Source: Kangiella geojedonensis (GTDB lineage: Bacteria; Pseudomonadota; Gammaproteobacteria; Enterobacterales; Kangiellaceae). From it: a stretch of 64,000 nt of DNA. Location: the NCBI RefSeq assembly GCF_000981765.1, contig NZ_CP010975.1:2356001-2420000 (forward strand), given 5' to 3'. Below the pieces are notes generated by a model. The model was given only the letters and a program-made list of their open reading frames with translations. It was not told the DNA's origin and ran no database searches. A program made the position numbers and the translations under genes. Shown one piece after another: positions 52,632 to 61,037 of this stretch (position 1 is the first letter of the stretch; each line of letters begins with the position of its first letter).

Positions 52632-54176
52632 TTGAGCAGCAAAACCTTACTCTCGATTGATAATGGCACGCAAAGTCTACGTGCCATTATCTTTGATGTT
52701 CATGGCAATATTCTGGCCAAAAGCCAAATCCCTTTTAATGACTACCAATCTCCCCATCCAGGTTGGTATGAACTTAAGCCTGATATCTTCTGGGATACAC
52801 TTTGTTTAACCTGCCAAAGGCTGAAGTCTACTGCTAAAGAACACTTCGACAATATTCAAGCTATTAGCGTCACCACATTACGCAACACAGTTGTCAACCT
52901 AGATGCAGAAGGGCGCCCTCTTCGTCCCGCCATTATATGGACTGATCAACGTCAATTTGAACACTCTCAGCCACTAACTGGTTATTGGAAATACCTTTTT
53001 AAGCTGGCCGGACTGAACGCCACTTTAGACAACTTCCAATCCAGCTGTCAGGCCGCTTGGATTGCTCATCACCAACCTGAAGTTTGGAAAAACACTCATA
53101 AGTATTTGCTTTTGTCTGGTTACCTAAACTATCAACTTACTGGAAATTATAGAGACTCCATAGCATCCCAAGTCAGCTACATCCCCTTTGATTATAAACA
53201 TCATCGCTGGGCCAAACCCTCTGACTGGAAGTGGCAAATCGCACCAATTAGCCCCAACCAACTTCCTGAACTGGTCAAGCCCGGCGACATCATAGGGCAG
53301 ATTAAATCCGATGCCGCTCAAAGCACCGGACTGCCAGAAGGGTTACCGGTCATAGCAGCTGGCGCTGACAAAGCATCTGAAGTATTAGGCTCCGGTTGCT
53401 TGCAGCCAAACCAAGCCTGTTTAAGCTATGGCACTACAGCCACCATTAATGTTACCAGTGACAAGTACATAGAGCCAATACGCTTTATCCCACCCTACCC
53501 TTCGTCAATCGCTGACTCCTATACCTTAGAATTTCAAATCCACCGCGGATACTGGATGGTCAGCTGGTTTAAAGAAGAGTTCGCACATGCTGAAAAGCTA
53601 TTGTCACAAGAACGCGGTGTTGCTACTGAACAAATATTAGAAGAGTCCGTTGCCGATATTCCCCCTGGCTCAGATGGCCTCATGTTACAGCCTTACTGGT
53701 CTCCAGGTGTTAAAGTTCCAGGGCCAGAAGCACGCGGTGCTATTATTGGGTTTAAAGACTCCCACACAAAAGCCCATGTTTACCATGCAATCTTGGAAGG
53801 TATTGCTTACGGCTTACGGGATGGGTTAGAAAGCATAGAACGCAAAACGCACCAGAAGATTGAACAGCTATTCGTTTCAGGCGGCGGCTCACAAAGCGCA
53901 ACCAGTATGCAACTAACAGCCGATATTTTTAACCTGCCAGCGATAAGACCGCACACCTATGAAACTTCAGCACTAGGTGCAGCCATCAACGCTGCTGTCG
54001 GTATTGGTATTTACGAAAGCTACGCAGATGCTTCTAGCGCAATGTGCAGACAAGGGAAGACATACGAACCGAAACCTGAAAACGTTAAAATCTATCAGGA
54101 ACTTTATCAAAAAACTTACAAGCGTCTCTATAAACAGCTAAAACCACTTTATAAGAATCTGCACGATTTCAATTAA
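52632..54176 (+). CDS. FGGY-family carbohydrate kinase
   Basis: A 514-residue kinase beginning with TTG immediately after the prlC stop. 'LLSIDNGTQSLRAIIFD' is the phosphate-1 motif, 'RPAIIWTDQR' the FGGY_N substrate region, and 'QLFVSGGGSQSATSMQLTADI' carries the FGGY_C signature. It has features of both glycerol and pentulose kinases; 'GQxxSPGWxEhdP'-type sequence is replaced by 'PHPGWYELKPDIFWD'. Substrate unknown. Given the operon, a role in supplying the polyol phosphate used by the TagD-like enzyme is possible. Confidence 0.9.
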   Translation: MSSKTLLSIDNGTQSLRAIIFDVHGNILAKSQIPFNDYQSPHPGWYELKPDIFWDTLCLTCQRLKSTAKEHFDNIQAISVTTLRNTVVNLDAEGRPLRPAIIWTDQRQFEHSQPLTGYWKYLFKLAGLNATLDNFQSSCQAAWIAHHQPEVWKNTHKYLLLSGYLNYQLTGNYRDSIASQVSYIPFDYKHHRWAKPSDWKWQIAPISPNQLPELVKPGDIIGQIKSDAAQSTGLPEGLPVIAAGADKASEVLGSGCLQPNQACLSYGTTATINVTSDKYIEPIRFIPPYPSSIADSYTLEFQIHRGYWMVSWFKEEFAHAEKLLSQERGVATEQILEESVADIPPGSDGLMLQPYWSPGVKVPGPEARGAIIGFKDSHTKAHVYHAILEGIAYGLRDGLESIERKTHQKIEQLFVSGGGSQSATSMQLTADIFNLPAIRPHTYETSALGAAINAAVGIGIYESYADASSAMCRQGKTYEPKPENVKIYQELYQKTYKRLYKQLKPLYKNLHDFN

Positions 54177-54181
54177 CTATT

Positions 54182-54811
54182 TTATGCCTTTTCTACTCTA
54201 AGGCTTTCCAAGTAGTCTTGCAGGCATTCCCCGGCATCGTAAAAGGCAGCATCGCTCATATAACATTTACATTGCCCAATAATGCCTTCCATGGTTGCGA
54301 TTAAGAATCGTGCTACATTTTCTGGTTTTAATGAAGACTTGACCTGTTCAAGTCGTTGTCCGCGCTCTAGCACTTCCGCTAGGGCTTGGTGCCATTCATC
54401 CCAGATTGCGACAATTCGCGTTCTGAAGGACTCATCAAGTGGCGACATTTCTTGGGTTAGGTTGTTGAGTGGACACCCCGTATGTAATTCACAGGCCGTC
54501 ATTTCATCGCGGGCTTCTTTCAGCAGTTCGATTAAGCCATCAATTGAGTGATCGATATTTTGTAATGGCGTAATCCAACGCTCATAAATCCACGGTCTCA
54601 ATACCTCCTCAATAACTGCATGTCCTAACTCTTTCTTACTCCCAAAGTGATGATAAAACGCGCCTTTGGTCAGCGCGGTTTTCTTTAAAACACCATCCAC
54701 ACGGAGACCTTGGTAGCCTTTAAGAAGGATCTCCTCAAAGGCTACATCAAGAATCTTTTGTCTGGTTGCGTCAGCGTTTCTGACGGCTGTTTTTTCAACA
54801 GTAGCGTTCAT
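54182..54811 (-). CDS. TetR-family transcriptional regulator
   Basis: A 209-residue regulator: N-terminal HTH 'ATRQKILDVAFEEILLKGY...LTKGAFYHHFGSKKEL' (DNA-recognition helix around 45-60) and a ligand domain with 'ELHTGCPLNNLTQEMS', seen in NemR/YxaF-like members with a conserved Cys. Last gene of the operon with the LolA-like and MMPL genes; its ATG overlaps the previous gene's stop by one base. A likely operator is at 58314-58327, giving autoregulation. Confidence 0.93.
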   Translation of the reverse strand: MNATVEKTAVRNADATRQKILDVAFEEILLKGYQGLRVDGVLKKTALTKGAFYHHFGSKKELGHAVIEEVLRPWIYERWITPLQNIDHSIDGLIELLKEARDEMTACELHTGCPLNNLTQEMSPLDESFRTRIVAIWDEWHQALAEVLERGQRLEQVKSSLKPENVARFLIATMEGIIGQCKCYMSDAAFYDAGECLQDYLESLRVEKA

Positions 54812-55620
54812 TAACGAGCTCTTTTTAAACTGCTCTTGTTAAAATCATTCTCATCAAGACCAGTGTTAAATTCGTAGTCACTCCATTTTACCACAGTGCT
54901 TTTCCCTGTTTGATGGTTTGTCATGACCTGCTTATGACCGCGCCAGAATTTATCGAGATATTGTTTAAACTCTGACACATCCATTGTTTTCAATGCATCA
55001 CCTTTTTCATCAAAAAATTCAATGCGGTGAACACGGAAGTGCGCTTGGTCAACCCAAGTGACTGTCTTGCTGTAACCAGAGTTGTCATAGGTTGGATATG
55101 ACTCCACCACGTAGACCTTTTCGCCTTCGATCTCATCTTCGCGCAGAAACTTATAATCATACTTTTCCACTTCAAACGACGATAGGTCTTCATAAGCAAA
55201 TTCACTGCCCATCCAAGGGCCTGATTTGTTCGATGAAGAAATTCGCTTCACACGTTTTAACGCGGGCAAATATAACCACTGGTCATCATTACCTTCGATA
55301 TGCGAATAGGTTAAAAAAGCAGTACCTTCTACATCGCGAGGCTCATCAAAAATACTTAAGCCTTTATCGCCATCACCCTCGACCTCAAGGCTCTTAACGC
55401 GTACTTTGCGATCAGTTTCATTACCGCCCTTGTCGCGCAAAATCATGGTCATCTTCGCTTCACTATCGCCCCACCCTGTATTGCGGGCCTTCATTTCTTT
55501 AGCGACCGCTAGACCTTTAGCTTTGGCATCTGTTATCTCAGCGATTCGTTTATTTGCGTCATCGCCTTGCGCTACAACACTGGCTAACAACAAGCTGGCC
55601 AATAGCATTAATTTTTTCAT
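54811..55620 (-). CDS. LolA-like outer-membrane lipoprotein-sorting family protein
   Basis: A 269-residue exported protein (signal peptide 1-20) of the LolA_like PF17131 group: 'KARNTGWGDSEAKMTMIL', 'LTYSHIEGNDDQWLYLPALKRVKRISSSNKSGPWMGSEF' (parts 'DQWLYLPALKRVKRI', 'SGPWMGSEFAYED'). Such proteins are coded with MMPL/RND exporters and are thought to carry a lipid-like substrate across the periplasm. AGGAG is spaced for the ATG at 55620, although TTG at 55623 is in frame. Confidence 0.92.
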   Translation of the reverse strand: MKKLMLLASLLLASVVAQGDDANKRIAEITDAKAKGLAVAKEMKARNTGWGDSEAKMTMILRDKGGNETDRKVRVKSLEVEGDGDKGLSIFDEPRDVEGTAFLTYSHIEGNDDQWLYLPALKRVKRISSSNKSGPWMGSEFAYEDLSSFEVEKYDYKFLREDEIEGEKVYVVESYPTYDNSGYSKTVTWVDQAHFRVHRIEFFDEKGDALKTMDVSEFKQYLDKFWRGHKQVMTNHQTGKSTVVKWSDYEFNTGLDENDFNKSSLKRAR

Positions 55621-55650
55621 CAATTACTCCTAATCGATTGTTTTAATGAA

Positions 55651-58218
55651 TTAATTCGTTTGTTTCTTCTTTTTTGGTTCAAGCAACATCAGCAACGGAG
55701 GCAACAATAAGAAGTCTATGATTAGCGCCGCTGCTAAGGTAATCGCCGTTAAAATTCCCATGTGACTATTCATCACATAGTGTGACATTCCTAACACTAA
55801 GAAACCTAATACTAAGACAATGGTGGTTACCGTAAGTGCCATACCCACTGTTTGGAAGGCATACTTCACGGCCTCATGCGAATCCAAACCTTTTTCGCGT
55901 CTGGCCCGCAAATACTTGCTCAGGAAATGCACCGTATCATCGACCACAATACCCAGCGTCATGCCGGTTACGACCGATAACCCCATGCCAACTTGGCCTT
56001 GGAAGATGGCCCAAATACCAAACGCGACTGCCATAGGGATAATATTAGGAATTAAACTCAATAAACCCAGTTTTAGTGAACGTAAAGCGAATATTAGTAG
56101 CAAGGAGATTAATACCAATGCCCATGCCGTACCCTCTAACATCGAGTAAATATTATTCTGCCCGACGTGAGCAAACATCACTGCTGGGCTTGAGCCTTGA
56201 ACCTGATACTCAGGTGCATTTTGTTCGAACCACTTAGCGAAAGTTTCTTCTAACGCCAATACTTCGACGCTTGATAGGTTATGTAACGCGATTTGTATTC
56301 TCGTACCACCCTTGTCACTGCTGACCTGGTTATTTAAATCCATGCCTTTTGGTAAAGACATTTCATACATCAGTGTAAACTGTGCGGTTAGCTCCCTAAT
56401 TCGCGTATTCAGATCCGTGCCCTCTTCCGGCTCTTTTAAAACTTCATTACAGTTTTCTTCTAAGCTTGTTTCCGGCAAGGCATAACACTCTTCTCGATCA
56501 GCGTTCATACTTTTATTCAAACGCTTCATGACGTCGGTATAACTTTGTACGTGGATGACTTCCGGCTGGGCTTCTGCGAATTCTACAAAGTCCTGTAAGG
56601 TCGACATGAATTGTGGCTCATGAATACCGTTTTCTTTACCGCTTTGCACGGCGTAAAACATGGTATAAAGCCCTGTCAGATTTTCAGCGGTGTAATCCGA
56701 GTCCACGCGGAAGTCGATAGTTTCGTCGAAGTATTTGACGAACTCATCGTTCAATTCATTTTTCGGCAAGAAGGCAATCACACCCACGCAAATCACCACC
56801 ATCACTGGTAACAACATTTTGCGTTTAGCCACCACAAAGTCAGCAAACTGATCTATTTTTTCATGTTTCGCCGAACGCGCACTCGGCACTTTCGTGGGTA
56901 ACAGCGTAATAAAGGCTGGTAAAAACGTTATCGAGAAAATGAAGGCAAATGTAACGCCCATCGCCACTACATTACCCAAGTCTCTTAATGGCGGTACGTC
57001 ACTAAAGTTCATGGTTAAGAAGCCAATCACCGTGGTGATACTGGTCAAAAAGATCGGCATCATATTAATACGAATACTTTCTACCATGGCGTCTTTTTTG
57101 TCCAAACCGTTGCGCAGATTCTGCATATAGGTCACTAGCAGATGCACCGAATCCGCCACCGCCATGGTCGCCACTACCGTTGGTACTGAGAATACTGGCG
57201 CGGTTAAGAATATGCCTAACCACCCTTCCATGCCCATCGCACCAGCAATCGAGAAGATAATGATCAATACACTACCAATCGTACCGCTGATACTGCGTAC
57301 CATGAAAAACAAAGCTAGCGGAATAACCAGCAACAGCATGATGGGGGTTAGCGTCATCATATCGCCAAGACCAGTCTCCGCGAACGCGGTATTCATCATG
57401 ACAACACCAGTCAGGCGCACTTCAAGGTTCGGATTACGTTGCTCGACTTGAGCTTGTAAGTCACGCACATAGTCCGCAACAATTTGTCCTGCGGTTAGAA
57501 TCTCCGCCTTTTTCTCAGCCAGCTCCTCGCCTTCTAAACCTTCCAAGTCCTTATCGTCCGGCATCTGAACTGTAATATTAACGGCAGTAACAGTTCCTTC
57601 CGGATTAATCATGCGGTTAACGACTTGTGGCTCATTTTTTACGATAGCTTCTAACCGATCCAGATCTTGCTGAGATAGGCTATCTATCATCTCAGGAGTG
57701 GCGGACTCATGTTCACAAGTACTATCAAAGTCAGCAGACTTCGCTGGCACACACAGTAAAGCGCCCACCAACATATAATCTTCATCTTCAGGCGTGACCC
57801 AAGTGTGCTGATAGTTGGTCACTGAGTCGACACGCGTCGAATAAGGCACATGCCAAGCTTCTTCGGTTAACCATTGGATGGTCTTAAGCGTATCCTTCCT
57901 GAAGACCTCCCCCTCTTTCGGGGTTAATACCATCATGACATTGTCCGCTTTGTCATAGGTATCTTGAATGTGGTCAAAAGCTATCAATTGTGGGTTATCT
58001 TCTGCGAAAAACACCCTATAATCTGGCTTTATGACTAGAAACTTCGCCCCAAACATGGCTGCAAAAAGCAAAGCAAGTGATGCTAGCAACACAATCCAAG
58101 GGTGATTAACAACAAAGCGACCAAATTTAACGGTTCTGGTATTTTGGTTTTGGGTAACGTGTTTTTTAGTGTTGACGTTTGAAGTCTTGTTAGTTGAGCC
58201 AGTGTTATCTGTCGACAT
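55651..58218 (-). CDS. MMPL/RND-family lipid exporter
   Basis: About 855 residues, with twelve membrane helices in two halves, each preceded by a large periplasmic domain: helix 1 at about 40-60, helices 2-6 around 290-450, and 8-12 around 715-850. 'PDYRVFFAEDNPQ' after helix 1, 'ATMAVADSVHLLVTYMQ' and 'GIVVDDTVHFLSKYLRA' carry the Asp/His pairs used for proton relay. This matches HpnN/MMPL-like exporters of lipids or hopanoids. AGGAGAGGG precedes the ATG at 58218; an earlier in-frame ATG at 58287 is unlikely. Confidence 0.93.
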   Translation of the reverse strand: MSTDNTGSTNKTSNVNTKKHVTQNQNTRTVKFGRFVVNHPWIVLLASLALLFAAMFGAKFLVIKPDYRVFFAEDNPQLIAFDHIQDTYDKADNVMMVLTPKEGEVFRKDTLKTIQWLTEEAWHVPYSTRVDSVTNYQHTWVTPEDEDYMLVGALLCVPAKSADFDSTCEHESATPEMIDSLSQQDLDRLEAIVKNEPQVVNRMINPEGTVTAVNITVQMPDDKDLEGLEGEELAEKKAEILTAGQIVADYVRDLQAQVEQRNPNLEVRLTGVVMMNTAFAETGLGDMMTLTPIMLLLVIPLALFFMVRSISGTIGSVLIIIFSIAGAMGMEGWLGIFLTAPVFSVPTVVATMAVADSVHLLVTYMQNLRNGLDKKDAMVESIRINMMPIFLTSITTVIGFLTMNFSDVPPLRDLGNVVAMGVTFAFIFSITFLPAFITLLPTKVPSARSAKHEKIDQFADFVVAKRKMLLPVMVVICVGVIAFLPKNELNDEFVKYFDETIDFRVDSDYTAENLTGLYTMFYAVQSGKENGIHEPQFMSTLQDFVEFAEAQPEVIHVQSYTDVMKRLNKSMNADREECYALPETSLEENCNEVLKEPEEGTDLNTRIRELTAQFTLMYEMSLPKGMDLNNQVSSDKGGTRIQIALHNLSSVEVLALEETFAKWFEQNAPEYQVQGSSPAVMFAHVGQNNIYSMLEGTAWALVLISLLLIFALRSLKLGLLSLIPNIIPMAVAFGIWAIFQGQVGMGLSVVTGMTLGIVVDDTVHFLSKYLRARREKGLDSHEAVKYAFQTVGMALTVTTIVLVLGFLVLGMSHYVMNSHMGILTAITLAAALIIDFLLLPPLLMLLEPKKKKQTN

Positions 58219-58313
58219 GATATTCCCTCTCCTCTGTAAACGGTGGCTTTCTTTTAACCACAGCTCCGACAAAGGCAGATCAGACATTAAAATATGTTGC
58301 CATTTAATAACAA

Positions 58314-58327
58314 ACCAACTAGTCTGT
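58314..58327. promoter_or_regulatory. Candidate TetR operator between divergent genes
   Basis: ACCAACTAGTCTGT is an imperfect palindrome (ACnnACTAGTnnGT) resembling NemR-type sites. On the minus strand it overlaps a -35 (TTGGTT) of the MMPL operon; on the plus strand it overlaps a weak -10 (TAGTCT, 17 bases after TTGCCA) of the DUF3703 gene, so one repressor could control both. Confidence 0.5.
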
Positions 58328-58371
58328 CAAACAACTGGGCCACAGAACAACCCTTCTCTGCGAGGTATCTT

Positions 58372-58710
58372 ATGTCATCCAATACACTGAAAGAAAAATT
58401 TGAGAAAGAACTCTCGATTGGCATACAACTATTTGATAATAAAGCATTTAATTCCGCATTTCATCACTTTGAACGGGCTCATATATTGGGTCAACCCCAT
58501 TATTGGCGCCATGTAAAAAGTCACTACTGGATGCTAAGAGTTGGTTTAAAAATAAGAAGTTTTCGTGAAATAACTGGGCAAATCGTCAGAATTATCGGGT
58601 CAGCAGGCTCATTAGTTGGAAAGTACCCTACCGGCAACACCGGCGGCGCTAATGTGTCCCCTTTCAAAACCATGCCTATACCAGACGACTTAAAGCCTTA
58701 TTTAGAGTAA
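58372..58710 (+). CDS. DUF3703-family protein
   Basis: A 112-residue soluble protein with the DUF3703 core: 'AFHHFERAHILGQPHYWRHVKSHYWML' (parts 'FERAHILGQ', 'HVKSHYWML') and 'GQIVRIIGSAGSLVGKYPTGNTGGANVS'. It looks like a short TPR-like helical pair. GAGG lies seven bases before the ATG at 58372; the frame is open further upstream. Divergent from the MMPL operon and possibly under the same TetR regulator. Function unknown. Confidence 0.88.
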   Translation: MSSNTLKEKFEKELSIGIQLFDNKAFNSAFHHFERAHILGQPHYWRHVKSHYWMLRVGLKIRSFREITGQIVRIIGSAGSLVGKYPTGNTGGANVSPFKTMPIPDDLKPYLE

Positions 58711-58800
58711 TTCCACGGCACTTAAAGCATCGTGCTTTATTCTAAGCGGGCTCTTAGCGAATCTGCTACAATCGGCTCAATTCAACGAAATAAGACTCTA

Positions 58801-59361
58801 ATGGTCGATCTTCCAACTGACAATATCATTGCTAGTGTCCGTTATTGGCTATCACAAACGGTTATTGGCTATAACTTCTGCCCATTCGCACGTCGTGAAT
58901 TTGTTAAAAATACCATTAACTATACGGTATCGTCGTCGAATAGCATCGAGCCTGTGCTTTATGAGCTCGTTGATGAGTTAACTTTTCTTGAGCAAAATCC
59001 TAGTGTCGAAACCACTTTAATCATTCTTCCTCAAGGCTTCCAATCCTTTGATGATTACCTTGATTTGGTGGATTACAGCAATCAGCTGCTTGAGCGGCTG
59101 GAATACAGCGGAGTTTATCAAATCGCCAGTTTTCACCCTGACTATTGCTTTGACGGGTTGGATAAAGATGATCCCGCTAACTATACCAATCGCTCACCTT
59201 ACCCGATCCTGCATATTCTTCGTGAAGCAAGTCTCGACCGAGCCCTGGAGAATTATGATGATCCAGAATCAATTCCCGACAACAACGTCAAACTGGCTCG
59301 TGAAAAGGGTGTGGCAACATTCACCCATATCTTAAAAAAATCTTTTAAAACAGAGCCTTAA
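58801..59361 (+). CDS. DUF1415-family protein
   Basis: A 186-residue protein of DUF1415: 'VRYWLSQTVIGYNFCPFARRE', 'TLIILPQGFQSFDDYLDLVD', 'YQIASFHPDYCFDGLDKDDPANYTNRSPYPILHILRE' (parts 'IASFHPDYCF', 'NRSPYPILHILRE') are the family signatures. Function unknown. The frame begins at 58732, but the ATG at 58801 gives the normal N-terminus. It overlaps the convergent glycosylase gene by 17 bases. Confidence 0.92.
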   Translation: MVDLPTDNIIASVRYWLSQTVIGYNFCPFARREFVKNTINYTVSSSNSIEPVLYELVDELTFLEQNPSVETTLIILPQGFQSFDDYLDLVDYSNQLLERLEYSGVYQIASFHPDYCFDGLDKDDPANYTNRSPYPILHILREASLDRALENYDDPESIPDNNVKLAREKGVATFTHILKKSFKTEP

Positions 59362-60001
59362 ATACTGATTCTTGCAACTCAGACAACAAAGTTTCTCTAA
59401 ACCACGGATTCTTTTTTAGCCAAATATTATTACGTGGGCTAGGGTGGGGCAGGGGAAAGTAAGTTACGGCTTTTTTGATGCCATTATCAACACCTTCGCT
59501 ACTTTTAACGTCTATTTCCTGATATTTTGCCCAATCTTTAACAATGGGGGTTATCGCTTGTGACTTTTTGATGCCGAGGTGCCACTGTAAGGCATATTGG
59601 CCGATAACCACTACCAACTCCAACTCTTTCAAGTGTCCTAAAAGTTTATGCTGCCAAGTTTGAGCACAAATTGGGCGAGGAGGGAGGTCACCTGATTTCC
59701 CTTTACCGGGATAACAAAAACCCATGGGTAAAATAGCGAACTGCTTTTCATCATAAAAGGTTGTTTCTTCCACACCGAGCCATTCACGGAGCCTAACGCC
59801 ACTCGCGTCATCAAAAGGGCGTCCACGCTCATGGGTAATTTTCCCTGGTGCTTGGCCCGCTATTAGAATCTTTGCGTCGGGGCTAAACTGAAGTATCGGC
59901 TTCGGCCCAAGCGGCAAATCATCACACAGCTGACATTTCCGTGCTTGCTCAACGACTGGCTCAGTTAAAGGCAATCTGTTGCTCATACCATTTCTCATCA
60001 T
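59345..60001 (-). CDS. Uracil-DNA glycosylase family protein
   Basis: A 218-residue protein of the UDG superfamily (COG1573-like). 'CQLCDDLPLGPKPIL' near the start, motif A 'LIAGQAPGKITHERGRPFDDASG', and 'VTYFPLPHPSPRNNIWLKKNPWF' as motif B (HPSPRN) are present. The GQAPG rather than GxxPG and Cys pair are typical of family members in marine gammaproteobacteria; only two of the four Fe-S cysteines of UDG family 4 are visible. Start codon is ambiguous between 60001, 59998 and 59986. Confidence 0.85.
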   Translation of the reverse strand: MMRNGMSNRLPLTEPVVEQARKCQLCDDLPLGPKPILQFSPDAKILIAGQAPGKITHERGRPFDDASGVRLREWLGVEETTFYDEKQFAILPMGFCYPGKGKSGDLPPRPICAQTWQHKLLGHLKELELVVVIGQYALQWHLGIKKSQAITPIVKDWAKYQEIDVKSSEGVDNGIKKAVTYFPLPHPSPRNNIWLKKNPWFRETLLSELQESVFKALF

Positions 60002-60069
60002 GTTATTAACTGCTCCATAGTATCAAGCCTTATAAGACCATCCAACCCATACTGAGCCACTTAGAAAAC

Positions 60070-60107
60070 ATGATAAACAGACATTATTTTATGATAAACA
60101 TAAAATA
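60070..60107. promoter_or_regulatory. Operator-like repeats upstream of the XRE gene
   Basis: TATTTTATG-ataaa-CATAAAATA (60085-60107) is a perfect 9-5-9 palindrome. ATGATAAACA occurs at 60070-60079 and again at 60091-60100, 21 bases apart, i.e. two helical turns on one DNA face. Both lie just upstream of the -35 at 60112, a position for activation or repression by the adjacent XRE regulator. Confidence 0.6.
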
Positions 60108-60111
60108 TATA

Positions 60112-60140
60112 TTGACTTACAATAAACACGATCGTATTCT
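60112..60140 (+). promoter_or_regulatory. Promoter giving a leaderless XRE transcript
   Basis: TTGACT (60112-60117), an exact 17-base spacer, and TATTCT (60135-60140). Only six bases separate the -10 from the ATG at 60147, so transcription should start at its A, or a base or two away. Confidence 0.65.
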
Positions 60141-60146
60141 TTCAGC

Positions 60147-60368
60147 ATGAAAATACAAATCAATTTAGATATTGAGATGGCAAAAAATAAAATGTCACTC
60201 AAAGAACTTTCGCAGAAAATCGGCATATCGATGACCAACCTTTCTTTGTTAAAAAATGGCAAAGTTAAGGCTATCCGATTTTCTACTTTAGAGGCGGTTT
60301 GCAAAGAACTGAATTGTCAGCCTGGCGATATTCTCGCGTATGTTGACGATAAACCGGAAACGGAATAA
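60147..60368 (+). CDS. Small XRE/Cro-type HTH regulator
   Basis: A 73-residue single-domain HTH_3/HTH_26 protein: 'MSLKELSQKIGISMTNLSLLKNGKVKAIRFSTLEAVCKEL' (parts 'LKELSQKIGISMTNLS', 'FSTLEAVCKELNCQPGDIL') is the YozG-like signature. There is no Shine-Dalgarno and the promoter puts +1 at the start codon, so the mRNA is probably leaderless. It is followed 18 bases later by a membrane protein gene, like known HTH/DUF2975 pairs. It probably regulates its own operon. Confidence 0.92.
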   Translation: MKIQINLDIEMAKNKMSLKELSQKIGISMTNLSLLKNGKVKAIRFSTLEAVCKELNCQPGDILAYVDDKPETE

Positions 60369-60386
60369 ATAATAATGGAGACATTC

Positions 60387-60983
60387 ATGAAGAAAGACTA
60401 TTTACTACCGGGGATCATAGCCCTATTTCTGGCAATTATATTCCCCGTTTATTGGGTGCTTATGTTTAATTCCCGACTAGAGGAAGTTGCTAACTGGGCA
60501 GGGCTTATTCAACCTAAGTTAGACATTTATAGCTGGGTTTTCCTTTTTATTGGTGCTATTTCTATCTATTTATATGCGTATCTTAAGAAGATACTCCATG
60601 ATCAGCTTAATTTTAAAAAGGTTGATGTATTACTAACCTTAATTATCATTAACTCAGCCATTTTCTATAGTGGGATCTTTATATCGGATGTCCTTGCTAA
60701 CTTGGGTTATGCCCTAGCCTGGACAACCACAGGTGTTCATATCTTTGGTGTCATTTGTATCGTTATCTTCGGTATTCTAGATATTGTGATTGGCATCCTT
60801 TTACTCGCCAATCACCGCGACTTACCGTCATATTTAGTGATTTTAGCCGTTATTTCGCTACTTTTAGGATTGTTTGAAGTTAGTGTTATTTTTAGCATAG
60901 CGTCGATAGTTATTTACCCTCTATACCTCATATTTTTGGCCGTGTTCTTCTTGCGCAAGCCTGAAACCGTAGAGGTCGTTTAG
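60387..60983 (+). CDS. Six-helix membrane protein paired with XRE regulator
   Basis: About 198 residues with six predicted membrane helices (about 5-27, 45-65, 78-100, 112-137, 145-168, 172-192) and few charged loops. No known motif is seen. Small XRE regulators of this type are commonly followed by DUF2975-like membrane proteins, and this may be a diverged relative. GGAG is six bases before the ATG at 60387; an ATG at 60375 is less likely. Function unknown. Confidence 0.8.
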   Translation: MKKDYLLPGIIALFLAIIFPVYWVLMFNSRLEEVANWAGLIQPKLDIYSWVFLFIGAISIYLYAYLKKILHDQLNFKKVDVLLTLIIINSAIFYSGIFISDVLANLGYALAWTTTGVHIFGVICIVIFGILDIVIGILLLANHRDLPSYLVILAVISLLLGLFEVSVIFSIASIVIYPLYLIFLAVFFLRKPETVEVV

Positions 60984-61009
60984 CCCAATATCGAGAGTAC
61001 TCTTATCTT

Positions 61010-61037
61010 AGCCACTATAGTTGATAGTGGCTTTTTT
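61010..61037 (+). terminator. Intrinsic terminator of the XRE-membrane operon
   Basis: GCCACTAT (61011-61018) and ATAGTGGC (61024-61031) followed by six T's. The hairpin includes the stop codon of the convergent pseudouridine synthase gene. Confidence 0.9.

Noticed and set aside
60147-60983. The XRE plus membrane gene pair as a toxin-antitoxin module
   Set aside because: The second protein is a 198-residue six-helix protein, not a small toxin, and the order and HTH type fit regulator/membrane pairs better.
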